A DNA stretch of 54,457 bases from Pseudomonadota bacterium. GTDB taxonomy: Bacteria; Pseudomonadota; Alphaproteobacteria; Rhizobiales; Rhizobiaceae. Positions 1 to 9,022 of this stretch are shown piece after piece. The notes beneath the pieces were generated by a model. It made no database searches and was not told where the DNA came from. It saw only the letters and a program-made list of their open reading frames with translations. Position 1 is the stretch's first letter. Every line of letters begins with the position of its first letter. Position numbers and translations under genes: made by a program. The DNA is taken from assembly GCA_023404095.1 (NCBI GenBank), contig JAEYDD010000022.1:1-54457 (forward strand), in the 5' to 3' direction.

Positions 1-3000
1 GGCATTTTCGAAGTCAGCGGCAGACTTGAACGAAAGCGCACCCGTCTTCGCGTCGATATTGAACAGCGCCTTGTCGGCGCCGCCCGAAATCGAATAGGTG
101 ATCGCCTTCTTTTCCGGGTCAGACGCCTTGACCGTGGTCACGGCCGTCCTGTTCTCCGCGATGCTGACCGAAACCGTCGATGCACCGCTGATCGCAGGCG
201 CCTCGTTGACGTCGGCGACCTTGACGGCGATCGCCTGGGTGTCCGAGAGCTTCCCGTCGCTCGCCTTCACCGTCACGTCATAGACGTTGTTCTTGCCGGC
301 ATCCTTTGGTGCTTCGAAGTCGGGAGCGGCCTTGAATGAAAGTGCCCCGGTCGAAGCGTTGATCGTGAAGAGGCTCGCGTCTGCTCCACCTTCGATCGAG
401 TAGGTCAGAGTGGCCGATTCCACGTCCGTCGCCTTCACGATCGTCACTGCCGTCTTGTTCTCCGCAACGTTCACCGAAGCCGTCGCACCGCCGCCGTTCG
501 ACGTGATGACCGGAGCGGTGTTCGGTACGACGTCGATGGTCAGTTCCTTGTCGAAGGTGTTGCCGGCACTGTCGATGACGCGGACGCTTAGAGTGTACTC
601 GTCGGCCTCCAGGGCACCGGCGACCTTGATCGACGATCCATCGATAGCAAACAGCCCGCCTGCGTTGTCGAGAAGTGCGTAGCTGAACGTGTCGCTGGCA
701 TCCCGGTCGGTCACGACCAGCGAGCCGACAACCGTGCCGATCGCGGCTTCGGCACTCACCTCTGCATCGTCCAACGCCAGATCAGTGGGCGTGTAGTTTG
801 CCTTGTGGTTGGCGAAATCGTAGGTGAGGTTGTTGAACTTCAGGATCTCGACACCGGTGAGCACGTCGATGCCCGTGCCACCAGTTGCGCGCTTGTCCGT
901 GACGATCAGCGGGTTGCCGCCCGTGCCGCCGGTAAAGCTGTAGCTGCCGGAGGGGCCGCCGAAGGTGCCGTCGAAATAGACGATGTCGGTACCGTCACCA
1001 CCGTCGATCGTGTCGTTGCCGCCGCCGCCAGCGAGGAAATCGTTGCCTGCACCGCCTTCGATCGTGTCATTGAACTTCGTGCCGACATAGATATCGGCGA
1101 AGGCCGAGCCCTTGAAGTGCTGCGCATAGGCGTCGAGCGAATCCGCGAACGTGTCATAGCGCCCCTGGGTCGACGCCGTCGCCGCCCCGTACATGTGCGC
1201 AACGGCGAAGTTGTGGACCGGGCCATTCGCCTCGATTTCAGCCTCTTCCTCGGCGTTGCTCGGCGTCCCGTTGGAAAGGTTGAGCCCGGTGATCCTCAGT
1301 TCGACATTGCCGCCGGAGAAGTAGCCGTCGGTATCGTAGCTGCCCGAACCGCGCGTGCCGTACTCGATGGTGTTGGCCGTGCCGGCAACGGTGTGGGTCG
1401 CGAAGGAGTATGCGACGCTGCCGTGCAAAAGCACATATTTGGAAGTTGCATCGCTGCCGTAGCCGATGAACATCTCCTCGCCGGAGAAGGTCGAACCGTT
1501 GTCGAAAACCGGGAAGCCGCCGCCTGTCGTGTCGGCTGCGAAACCGCCGCGAATGAAGGCTTCCAGATCAATGCCGGACGAAGCGGTCGAGGCATCGATG
1601 GTGATCGTTTCCGCCGCCTCGGTAACGGCGACCGTCAGGTCCTTTTCGTAGGTGTTGCCGGCGCCGTCAGTCACACGGACGCGCAGCGCATAGTCGTCAG
1701 CCGACAAGGGGCCCGCAACCTTGATCGACGTTCCATCGAGAACAAACAATCCGTCGGCGTCATCGAGGAGCGTGAAGGTGTGGGTATCGCTCGCATCCCG
1801 ATCGGTCACGACCAGGGAACCGACAACCGCGCCGTAACCCGCGTTGTCCAGGATCTCTGCAGTATCCAGCGCCAGATCGGTCGGCGTGTAGTTGGCCTTG
1901 TGGTTGACGAAGTCGTAGGTCAGGTTGTTGAACTTGAGGATTTCGACATTGGTCAGCGTGTCGACGCCCGTGCCGCCCGTGGAGCGGCTGTCGGTGACGA
2001 CAAGCGGATTTCCGCCCGTTCCACCAGTAAAGCTGTAAGTGCCGCCCTGCCCGAATACACCGTCGAAATAGGCCGTATCCGTACCGGTGCCGCCATCGAT
2101 CGTGTCGTTGCCGCCACCGCCGGCAAGCACGTCATTGCCGCCAGCGCCGAGCAGCGTGTCGTCGCCGTCGCCGCCATTGATGGTGTCGTCGCCAACGCCG
2201 CCGTTCAGGTAGTCGCTGCCAGCGCTGCCCTCGATTTTGTCATTGCCGCCGAAGCCGTAGATCGAGAAGCCGACCTTGCCTTCGGCGAGCGTGCCGCCGG
2301 ACAGGGCGCCATCGCCGTCAGTCGTGCCGATGACGACGGTACGGTCGTCGCTCTCCAGCGGGATCAGGATCGGACCGGACGCCCAGGTGTTGGCTGCCTG
2401 CTCCGTGCCCAGACGACCCTGGTTCATGTTGCCCCAGCCATAGACGTTGCCATCGGCATCGACGGCCAGTGAGTGGTTCGGGCCGCCGGAAATGCTGACG
2501 ATGTCGATCCCCTCGAAGCCCGGTATCTTCGTCGGCGCGATCAACGTGTCGATCGCGCCGGTCGACGTTTCGAGCCCGAGCCAACCTTCGTCGTTGCGGC
2601 CCCAGGCCCAGACTTCGCCATCGTCCGTCAGCGCGATTGCCCAACGGGAGCCGATGTGGACGTCGACGACATTCTCGGGAAGGCCCTGGATCTCGAACGG
2701 CGTGGAGCTGTTGGTTGTCTCGGCGTCCGTCAGAACGCCATCGACGATCGTGCCCTTGATGAGCTGTCCGTAGTCCGACTGTCCCCAGCCCCAGACTTTT
2801 CCGTCGGCGGTGATGGCGATCGACGTGTTCGTGCCGGCGGCGACCTTGACGACCGTTCCGGGAATATCGACGAGTACGGGCACGGTCGAACGCGTGCCTG
2901 CGCCGGCAGTGCCGTTGCCAAGCTGGCCCTGGACGCCGGACCCCATGGCGTAGACTTCGCCGCCTTCAGTCAGGACGAGCGCAAAGCTCGTGCCCCAGGC

Positions 3001-3510
3001 AAGGCTTACGACCTTCTCGCCACCGAAGGCACTCGCATCAAGCGCTACCGGCAAGCCCTGGTTGGTGGTGCTGCCAATGCCGAGCTGGCCGTTGGTGTTC
3101 TGCCCCCAGGCATAGAGCACGCCGGCGTCGGAAATCGCGTAGCTGGCCCCGTTCGTCATGTAGATAGAGGCGATGGTGACGCCGTTCAGGGCCTCGACCT
3201 TCTGCGGCACCAGGTTCTCGTAGTTCGTGGTCGTTCCCAGCCCGAGCTTGCCGAGGTTGTTGTCACCCCAAGTGTAGACCTCGCCGGACGCCGTCAGGAA
3301 CGCGCCATGCAGCATGCCGGCCGAAATCGCGACAATCTCGCCGGTAAAGCCGTCCGGCAGGTTGACCACGCCCATGTCGGCCCAGGCAACGCCTACGTTG
3401 GTCTGCGTGCCGCGACCGAGCTGGGCTTCGTTGTTTTCGCCCACCGAGTAGACGACACCGTCCTTGTAGAACAGCGAGTAGTGATTTCCTGCGCCGACTT
3501 GAACTGTCAT
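1..3510 (-). CDS. Giant RCC1/RTX/cadherin-like secreted protein with HasA-like domain (partial)
   Basis: The frame opens at an ATG at 3510 and runs off the window edge, giving about 1,170 residues and no C-terminus. Residues 1 to about 395 are RCC1-type repeats with recurring WGxNxxGQLG-like turns. About 416-478 and 812-843 are glycine/aspartate-rich RTX nonapeptides (GGNDTIDGG type) that bind calcium. Cadherin-like or VCBS-like beta domains lie at about 540-625 and from about 930 to the end (VAENKTAV, STGALSFKA). Residues about 631-808 resemble the haemophore HasA, with a Tyr701/His706 pair matching the HasA Tyr-His haem ligand pair. There is no N-terminal signal peptide, as expected for type I secretion with a C-terminal signal, which would lie outside the window. 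The domain order is seen directly; secretion and haem binding are inferred. The long plus-strand frames here are shadows. Confidence 0.85.
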   Translation of the reverse strand, partial: MTVQVGAGNHYSLFYKDGVVYSVGENNEAQLGRGTQTNVGVAWADMGVVNLPDGFTGEIVAISAGMLHGAFLTASGEVYTWGDNNLGKLGLGTTTNYENLVPQKVEALNGVTIASIYMTNGASYAISDAGVLYAWGQNTNGQLGIGSTTNQGLPVALDASAFGGEKVVSLAWGTSFALVLTEGGEVYAMGSGVQGQLGNGTAGAGTRSTVPVLVDIPGTVVKVAAGTNTSIAITADGKVWGWGQSDYGQLIKGTIVDGVLTDAETTNSSTPFEIQGLPENVVDVHIGSRWAIALTDDGEVWAWGRNDEGWLGLETSTGAIDTLIAPTKIPGFEGIDIVSISGGPNHSLAVDADGNVYGWGNMNQGRLGTEQAANTWASGPILIPLESDDRTVVIGTTDGDGALSGGTLAEGKVGFSIYGFGGNDKIEGSAGSDYLNGGVGDDTINGGDGDDTLLGAGGNDVLAGGGGNDTIDGGTGTDTAYFDGVFGQGGTYSFTGGTGGNPLVVTDSRSTGGTGVDTLTNVEILKFNNLTYDFVNHKANYTPTDLALDTAEILDNAGYGAVVGSLVVTDRDASDTHTFTLLDDADGLFVLDGTSIKVAGPLSADDYALRVRVTDGAGNTYEKDLTVAVTEAAETITIDASTASSGIDLEAFIRGGFAADTTGGGFPVFDNGSTFSGEEMFIGYGSDATSKYVLLHGSVAYSFATHTVAGTANTIEYGTRGSGSYDTDGYFSGGNVELRITGLNLSNGTPSNAEEEAEIEANGPVHNFAVAHMYGAATASTQGRYDTFADSLDAYAQHFKGSAFADIYVGTKFNDTIEGGAGNDFLAGGGGNDTIDGGDGTDIVYFDGTFGGPSGSYSFTGGTGGNPLIVTDKRATGGTGIDVLTGVEILKFNNLTYDFANHKANYTPTDLALDDAEVSAEAAIGTVVGSLVVTDRDASDTFSYALLDNAGGLFAIDGSSIKVAGALEADEYTLSVRVIDSAGNTFDKELTIDVVPNTAPVITSNGGGATASVNVAENKTAVTIVKATDVESATLTYSIEGGADASLFTINASTGALSFKAAPDFEAPKDAGKNNVYDVTVKASDGKLSDTQAIAVKVADVNEAPAISGASTVSVSIAENRTAVTTVKASDPEKKAITYSISGGADKALFNIDAKTGALSFKSAADFENA

Positions 3511-3591
3511 GATTTGTACCCCAGCCAATGATGAATGTTGAAGGACGCTTGCGGCTGCCGCATGGGCGTCGGTTTGAGAAGTTCCGATGGA

Positions 3592-4254
3592 TCAGTCCGC
3601 CGCACCCTCTGTCAGGGCGGGCGCGAAGGGCATTCGCGTGTTTTTGTCACTCTTGCTTTTGAGAGCGCCCGCCTCGGTCATCACCAAAGCGATGACGGCG
3701 AAGCCGAGCAGGAGAAGAAGCGCGTAGACGGCCATGATCGACCAGTACGGCGCCACGAAGTTCAGCTGCGGTGCCGCGCCGAGCACGGCCGGCATCGACC
3801 AGGAAACGATAGACACGCTGGCGCAGGCAATGAGCGCGATGCGAACGCGCGAATGCACGCCCGCCATCAAGGGCCGGCCGATGCGCCGGCGAAGGAACGG
3901 CATAACCAGCCTGTGCACGAAGAGGCCGTTCGCCGAGAGCATCGCCACGATCGTTATCTTGGCGTAGATCTTGGGATTGTTCAGTCTTGCAGGTTCAGCA
4001 AAACCGTAGAGCACGAGAAAGCCAAGTCCCGAGATCCATAGCAGCGCCAGGCCAATGGCCACGAACTGGCTGGTCGCGGCCAGAAGTCCGAATGCTTCAT
4101 CCGTCAGGCCCTTGCGGCTGTATCGCTGGATCAGAAGATCGACATAGACGGCCCCGCCTGCGCCGAGAACGAGGCCGCCGAAGTGCAGCAACCGCAGCAC
4201 TGTGCGGCAGTAGGAGATCACCACGTCACTGGCGGGCCAGATCAGAAAATCCAC
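3592..4254 (-). CDS. Integral membrane protein of unknown function
   Basis: The 220-residue product has about five or six hydrophobic segments, at roughly residues 10-40, 60-85, 95-115, 135-160 and 168-192, and a charged C-terminal tail. I do not recognise the family. The GTG at 4254 gives the longest frame but has no clear Shine-Dalgarno sequence, so the start is uncertain. It lies 81 bases downstream of the RTX gene start on the same strand, so it would be transcribed ahead of that gene and could share its message. No catalytic motif is evident, and a transport or sensing role cannot be assigned. Confidence 0.65.
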   Translation of the reverse strand: MDFLIWPASDVVISYCRTVLRLLHFGGLVLGAGGAVYVDLLIQRYSRKGLTDEAFGLLAATSQFVAIGLALLWISGLGFLVLYGFAEPARLNNPKIYAKITIVAMLSANGLFVHRLVMPFLRRRIGRPLMAGVHSRVRIALIACASVSIVSWSMPAVLGAAPQLNFVAPYWSIMAVYALLLLLGFAVIALVMTEAGALKSKSDKNTRMPFAPALTEGAAD

Positions 4255-4759
4255 GGGTGCGGCCTTTTTCGGGCATGAGGGATCGGCTCGGGCCGGCGTC
4301 GCCGGTCAGACTAAGCTATTGGTAAAACTTCAAAATTTCAGGGCTCTTGCCGCGGGGGAAAACCGCGGGCATCACCTTGAGACATAATCGCCGTAATAAT
4401 CGTGAGAAAAAAAGTCAAGTTAGATTCTATTAGCAGAAGTGGAATTTTATCGCCACGCAACCGAGCGGCATATTCATCGGCTAATGCCGAGCGCTGCTAA
4501 CCGCCCCCCGACACAGAGGATCGCGCGCGTGAAATCCTCCAACCCGCCGGGTTTCGGCGCGTCAGGATACGAACGTCTGAAAACGTGATGAAAACTGCAG
4601 ATCGGCCATTCGCCTCTGGCAAAAATGGCCTGGGTGGCGGGCACTTGTTGGTGCTTGGCGATTGCCGGGCGGCGATGTGAATACCTCTGCGCCTGTCCTC
4701 GGGCACAAGGACTCCGCCGGGGCATCGGCGACAGGGCCGCCGATGCCTGGATCGAAGAA
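4255..4759. other. Intergenic region without a convincing gene
   Basis: About 500 bases separate the membrane protein from pseudoazurin. Minus-strand frames at 4474-4725 have arginine/proline-rich translations with no recognisable domain and look spurious. A short CCGCGG inverted repeat at 4350-4368 could form a hairpin but lacks a convincing T tract. The AT-rich stretch at about 4380-4440 is the likeliest place for a promoter reading toward 4254. Nothing else is evident. Confidence 0.5.
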
Positions 4760-5206
4760 TTAGAGCCCTGAAGCGGCTATGGCCTCATCCATGCGCTCGC
4801 GAGCCTTTTTCGGCATCTTTGCGCTTTTGACCGCATCGATGTTGGCCGATCCGTCATCGACGACGACGAGCGCCACCATGCCCATCCCGAAATGCGGCAT
4901 GCACCTGACACCATAGGCGCCGGGCGCATCGAAGGTGACCTTGATTGTCTCGTTCATCTTGCCCTTGAAGGGCTCGGCGCCGGCCGGCAGCAGGCCTGGG
5001 AGGGTTTCGGCATTGTGCGACTTGTCCGTGGGGACGAAGGTTACAGTGTCGCCCTTAGCGACCCTGAGCGAAGACGGCTCGAATACCATCGTTCCGTGCT
5101 GGCCCTTGTTCAACATATGGATTTCAAAGTCCGCGGCGACGGCGTGGCCGCACAGGGCGGCGGCCAGAACTGCCGCGCCGGCGAGGGACCGGGCGATCAT
5201 GGTCAT
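4760..5206 (-). CDS. Pseudoazurin, periplasmic type 1 copper protein
   Basis: This 148-residue blue copper protein carries electrons in the periplasm, classically to copper nitrite reductase in denitrifiers. Residues 1-25 form a signal peptide (cleavage after AVAA or AVA). The four copper ligands are visible as His64, Cys102, His105 and Met110; the spacings of 38, 3 and 5 residues match the pseudoazurin family exactly. The ATG at 5206 follows AGGAG at a good distance. No nitrite reductase gene lies nearby, so its partner must be encoded elsewhere or it serves another oxidase or reductase. The family call is firm; the partner is unknown. Confidence 0.93.
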   Translation of the reverse strand: MTMIARSLAGAAVLAAALCGHAVAADFEIHMLNKGQHGTMVFEPSSLRVAKGDTVTFVPTDKSHNAETLPGLLPAGAEPFKGKMNETIKVTFDAPGAYGVRCMPHFGMGMVALVVVDDGSANIDAVKSAKMPKKARERMDEAIAASGL

Positions 5207-5405
5207 TCTCTTTGCTCCTGCATGCGAAGCCGGGGCGGCCTCGTCCGCAGCACCCTAGCGCCGAGCCCGAGACACCGTTTGACATACCGCAACCCCGACC
5301 CTGAACACCGGGCCCCCGGGGTGCGTCATTCCTTCGCAGCCTGCCTTCAGCTGAACCCGGCCGATTTGTTTTCGATCGCCAGGAAGGCCCTCCGGACCCT
5401 CTCCG

Positions 5406-6044
5406 TCAGGAGAAGGTATCTCTCATCGCCCGGAGGATGATGACGGCGGAGGCGGCACCTGGATCGACATGGCCGAGGGACCGCTCGCCCAGTCTGGCGG
5501 CGCGACCGCGGGCAGCCACCATCGAGCGGGTGGCATTCGCCCCGGTCTCTCCGGCGGCGACGATATCACGCCACATCTCGTCCGGTTCCGCGCCACGCTC
5601 GCGCGCGGCGACCGCGGCTTCCATGGCCGGTATCCAAGCGTCCAGCATCGTCTTGTCGCCGCGCTGGCCCTTGCCGCGATCCTTGATGCCCTGCGCGATC
5701 GCCTCGACGATCGCGACCTGCCCGGCAGGCGAGAGGCTTTCGTCCTGCTTCAGCACCTGCGCCGCCTTGCGGAAGGCGGTGGCATAAAGCGGGCCGGTGG
5801 AGGCGCCCACGGCATCGAGAAATGCAGACGCGGCGGCGGAAAGAACCTCCGAGGGAAGGACCCTGTCGAGATCGAGCTTGGCCACGGCACTGTTCACCGC
5901 GGCAAAGCCCAGAGCCATGGTGATCCCATGGTCGGCATCGCCAACCGCCCCGTCGAGTTCGGAAAGATGATCCTTCTCCGCCTGCATGGCCATGGCGATG
6001 AGCTGAAACATGCGGCTGAGAAAACGCGATGCCGATTCCGCCAT
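5406..6044 (-). CDS. dhaL: Dihydroxyacetone kinase subunit DhaL (copy 1)
   Basis: DhaL is the nucleotide-binding half of dihydroxyacetone-type kinases and transfers phosphate to substrate held on DhaK. The 212-residue product has the metal-binding GDADHG motif near the N-terminus, the GASTGPLY loop and GDKTMLDAW. I start it at ATG 6044, which is preceded by GGAGG at good spacing; a longer frame to 6110 lacks this support and would nearly reach the preceding gene. It is the last gene of the polyol operon, directly behind the SorC-DhaK fusion, so these two probably form one kinase. No DhaM phosphotransferase component is present, which suggests an ATP-dependent enzyme (inference). Confidence 0.9.
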   Translation of the reverse strand: MAESASRFLSRMFQLIAMAMQAEKDHLSELDGAVGDADHGITMALGFAAVNSAVAKLDLDRVLPSEVLSAAASAFLDAVGASTGPLYATAFRKAAQVLKQDESLSPAGQVAIVEAIAQGIKDRGKGQRGDKTMLDAWIPAMEAAVAARERGAEPDEMWRDIVAAGETGANATRSMVAARGRAARLGERSLGHVDPGAASAVIILRAMRDTFS

Positions 6045-6106
6045 GTATTGCCTCCGAATATTCTCTGTGTTGGTCGCCTTTATCACGAGACGATGCAGCA
6101 ACCTTA

Positions 6107-8203
6107 TCAATTGATCCGGAGGGCGGCGCTATCACAGGGATGCAGCAGCAGATCGGACAGTTCCTGGTCGAGGTGCAGAATGGAAATGGATGCGCCAACC
6201 ATGTCAAGCGAGGTGCAATAATGGCCGATCCAGTTCGCTGCAATGGCGATGTTCTTCGCGCTCAGTCTTTGCTCCACGCGGCGAAACAGGATGTAGAGCT
6301 CCATCAGCGGCGTTGCGCCGAAGGAATTCACCAGGACAGCCACCCGGTCACCCGGCTGGGCGTTCATTTCTCCGAAAATCCTGTCGATGATCCGGTCGGT
6401 GATCTGGTCGGCGCTCATCATCCTGTCGCGCACCACCCCGCGTTCGCCATGGATCCCCATGCCGATCTCGATGTCGTCGGGACCGATCTCGAAATTGTGA
6501 CGTCGGGTTTGCGGCAACGAGCATGGCTCGAGCGCGACGCCGATCGTAAACGTGCGGTCGTTGGCTTTTCGCGTCACGGCTTCGCACTCGCCGAGCGGCA
6601 TGCCGCGATCGCACGCTGCGCCGGCGATCTTGAACATGAAAAAATTGCCGGCAACGCCGCGCCTGCCATCCCTGTCTTCGACCGGTGACGAGGCAATGTC
6701 GTCGGTGGTCAAGACGGTACGGACGGGGATGCCTTCCTCATGCGCCATCTCAGCCGCCATCTCGAAATTCATCACGTCGCCCGCATAGTTGCCGTAGACG
6801 AAGAGCACGCCTTGCCCGCCGGAGGCGGCGCGTGCGCATTCGAGGATGGGGCCGGGGGGAGGAGACGAAAAGATGTTGCCGACGGCAACGGCATCGGCAA
6901 GACCCTTGCCGACATAGCCAAGGAAGCAGGGCTCGTGCCCCGTTCCGCCTCCGATGACGAGGCCGACCTTGCCGGCGCGCGGACCCTTGCGGGCGACAAG
7001 GGCGCGGTTCGATCCCTTGATCGGGACAATATAGTCTGCGTGCGCCTTGAGCACACCCTCCAGCATCTCGTCGACAACCTGGTCCGGATTGTTGAGGAAT
7101 TTCTTGATGTGGGTGCGAACGTTGCTGGGAAGGGGCAGGGCGCCTTCGCCCCGCGTGCGCTGGGCCAGCCTCTGGTCGATCTCGGTGACGCCGTCCGCAT
7201 TCAGGATTCCGCGGCCCGTTGCGGCATCGGTGATCAGCACGTTGATGAACCCGCCCCGCAATGCCGCAAGGATTGCCGGCACCTTGTCGAAGCCGCCGGC
7301 AACCCCGATCCGCATCCCGATCTTCTGCAGCATGTCGAGGGAGATGCCGATCGTCCTCTCGTCGAGCGGACCCGCGACAGCGTGGCCCTGCGGATCGATG
7401 AACCGACCGGCCACGACGCCGACCGCGTTCTTGGCGAGATAATGCTGGATCGATACGGATTCGAAAAAGCCGCTGGTGTGGATGGTGGAATTCGGCCGAA
7501 GCGAGGAGACGCCAAAGAGCGCCTTGTTTGCCCGGCCGAGTGCTGCAAATTGCTCTTCGATCAGCGGTTCGCGCAGGAAGGCTGACTGGACCTCGGGGCT
7601 GGAAACGATTGCGGGCGCGGCAATGTTGATCAGCTTTGCACCGGTTGCCTCCGCCATCGCCGAGGCGCAGAGCTCCGGCGTGTAGGCAAAGCTCGCCCGG
7701 GTGCCACCTGTTGCCTGCACGATGGTCACGTCCTGCAGGCCCGTCACCGCGGTATTCTCGGCAATCGCAAGAACGGTACGGCCCCAGGCGACCGCAAGGG
7801 TATCGCCAGACTTCAGGAGTTTCGCCACCGCCTGTCCGCCAGCCGTTCCCAGCCGGTCGATGAGCGTGCGCGAGCCGTCGTCGCTCGGTACGACGAGACA
7901 GTCCTGCAGGCCGAAATGGCGCTTCAGCTCCTGGGCGATCGCCAGCGAACTCAGGCGCGATGGTTCAAGCGAGATGTTGACGATGCCGCGGCTGCGCGCA
8001 TCGGCAAGGTAGCTGTTCACCGTGGCGCGCGAGATACCCATGATTTCGGCAATGTCGTGCTGGGTGCGGCCTTCCTCGTAATAGAGCCAGCACGCCCAGA
8101 CATAGGGGTCGTCGCCGTAGCGCAGCGGCATCGCGTCCGCCACGTCCGTCTGACCGGTCTTTCCGGCCGTCGATTTGCCTGTGGGAGAGGTCTTGCTTGC
8201 CAT
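6107..8203 (-). CDS. SorC-family regulator fused to a DhaK kinase domain
   Basis: The 698-residue protein joins a transcription factor to a metabolic kinase subunit. Residues about 30-75 form a SorC/DeoR-type helix-turn-helix (TQHDIAEIMGISRATVNSYL), about 80-350 the SorC sugar-phosphate-binding domain, and about 365-698 a complete DhaK domain. The DhaK part keeps GGGTGHEP and the substrate-binding His585 in GMGIHGE, so it looks catalytically competent. It sits between two dhaL genes in the operon it probably controls. A dyad of GCAAT/ATTGC elements lies 40-60 bases upstream of its ATG and may be an autoregulatory operator. Such fusions are known in annotation, but whether phosphorylation and DNA binding are coupled is open. 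Confidence 0.9.
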   Translation of the reverse strand: MASKTSPTGKSTAGKTGQTDVADAMPLRYGDDPYVWACWLYYEEGRTQHDIAEIMGISRATVNSYLADARSRGIVNISLEPSRLSSLAIAQELKRHFGLQDCLVVPSDDGSRTLIDRLGTAGGQAVAKLLKSGDTLAVAWGRTVLAIAENTAVTGLQDVTIVQATGGTRASFAYTPELCASAMAEATGAKLINIAAPAIVSSPEVQSAFLREPLIEEQFAALGRANKALFGVSSLRPNSTIHTSGFFESVSIQHYLAKNAVGVVAGRFIDPQGHAVAGPLDERTIGISLDMLQKIGMRIGVAGGFDKVPAILAALRGGFINVLITDAATGRGILNADGVTEIDQRLAQRTRGEGALPLPSNVRTHIKKFLNNPDQVVDEMLEGVLKAHADYIVPIKGSNRALVARKGPRAGKVGLVIGGGTGHEPCFLGYVGKGLADAVAVGNIFSSPPPGPILECARAASGGQGVLFVYGNYAGDVMNFEMAAEMAHEEGIPVRTVLTTDDIASSPVEDRDGRRGVAGNFFMFKIAGAACDRGMPLGECEAVTRKANDRTFTIGVALEPCSLPQTRRHNFEIGPDDIEIGMGIHGERGVVRDRMMSADQITDRIIDRIFGEMNAQPGDRVAVLVNSFGATPLMELYILFRRVEQRLSAKNIAIAANWIGHYCTSLDMVGASISILHLDQELSDLLLHPCDSAALRIN

Positions 8204-8243
8204 GGTTCCCTACGCGATCCGGCTTTGTGGGGCGAGGATGGAA

Positions 8244-8265
8244 GCAATGCAATGCCATTGCAATG
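8244..8265. promoter_or_regulatory. Candidate SorC operator upstream of the fusion gene
   Basis: The 165-base gap before the SorC-DhaK gene contains nested GCAAT and ATTGC elements: GCAAT-GCC-ATTGC at 8249-8261 and the perfect palindrome CATTGCAATG at 8256-8265. A similar GCAAT-CA-ATTGC dyad occurs at 14630-14641, upstream of the first gene of the same operon. Shared dyads at the two promoter regions fit autoregulation by the SorC domain. This is inferred from sequence symmetry only. Confidence 0.4.
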
Positions 8266-8368
8266 TTTCTGCGCGCTATGCACAAGTCAAAGTCAAAGCG
8301 TGACCGGGCCGTTGCCAGCCCGGCCACGCCGCCTTGGGAGGCTATGGATACTGCGGGCGGAGCGCCGG

Positions 8369-9010
8369 CTATTGCAACCGGTCGCGCGCTCCTTCCGACA
8401 ATTCCTTCAAAATGATGGCGCACGACGTCGCGCCCGCATCCAGCACGCCGAGCGAACGCTCGCCCAGGCGGCTGGCACGGCCGATCTTGGCCACGAGGTT
8501 GATCGTCGAATCCCGCCCGCTCTCGGCCGCCGCCACCAGTGCGTCAAGGGCTTCGCCGAAGGGCTTGCCATCGGCAGTGGCCTTGTCGAAGGCTTCGACC
8601 GCGGGAACCAATGTGTCGAGCAGCGTCTTGTCGCCGACCTTCGCCGAACCGATAGACTGGATGCCTTCGAGGCCGGCATGCAGCATGCGGCTGTAGGCTG
8701 CGGCGTCGATTGCGTCCACGCCTTCCAGCTTCTCGGCGAATTCGGTGAACATCACCCCGTAGAGCGGGCCCATCGAGCCGCCGATCTCCGTCATCAGGAT
8801 GGTGCCGAGCGTCTCCAGCGATGCTCCGAGCGAAAGGTCCTTGCCCTTCAGACGTTCGGCGGCCATGCCGAAGCCCTTGGCCATGTTGACGCCATGGTCG
8901 CCGTCGCCGATCTTGCCGTCGATCTCGCTCAGATAGGCGCGGTTTTCAACGATGCGATCGGCCATCGAGAGCACGATGGCCCCCGCGCTGGCATTGTTCA
9001 GTGTCTGCAT
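8369..9010 (-). CDS. dhaL: Dihydroxyacetone kinase subunit DhaL (copy 2)
   Basis: The 213-residue DhaL paralogue has the metal/nucleotide motif GDGDHG, the GSMGPLYG loop and VGDKTLLDTLVPA. A strong AAGGAGG precedes the ATG at 9010. It lies 12 bases after dhaK on the same strand, so it is probably translated with it and pairs with that subunit. It differs clearly from copy 1, which argues for two kinases with different substrates rather than a recent duplication. By analogy with threitol/erythritol pathways the substrate may be a ketotetrose such as erythrulose; the sequence alone does not decide. Confidence 0.9.
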   Translation of the reverse strand: MQTLNNASAGAIVLSMADRIVENRAYLSEIDGKIGDGDHGVNMAKGFGMAAERLKGKDLSLGASLETLGTILMTEIGGSMGPLYGVMFTEFAEKLEGVDAIDAAAYSRMLHAGLEGIQSIGSAKVGDKTLLDTLVPAVEAFDKATADGKPFGEALDALVAAAESGRDSTINLVAKIGRASRLGERSLGVLDAGATSCAIILKELSEGARDRLQ

Positions 9011-9022
9011 TGATCCGCCTCC

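Noticed and set aside
805..2472. Long plus-strand frame of 555 codons
   Set aside because: It is antisense to the RTX gene, whose minus-strand frame has clear domains; the plus translation has none.
4474..4725. Small minus-strand frames before pseudoazurin
   Set aside because: Their translations are rich in arginine and proline, with no homology I recognise and no convincing ribosome binding site.
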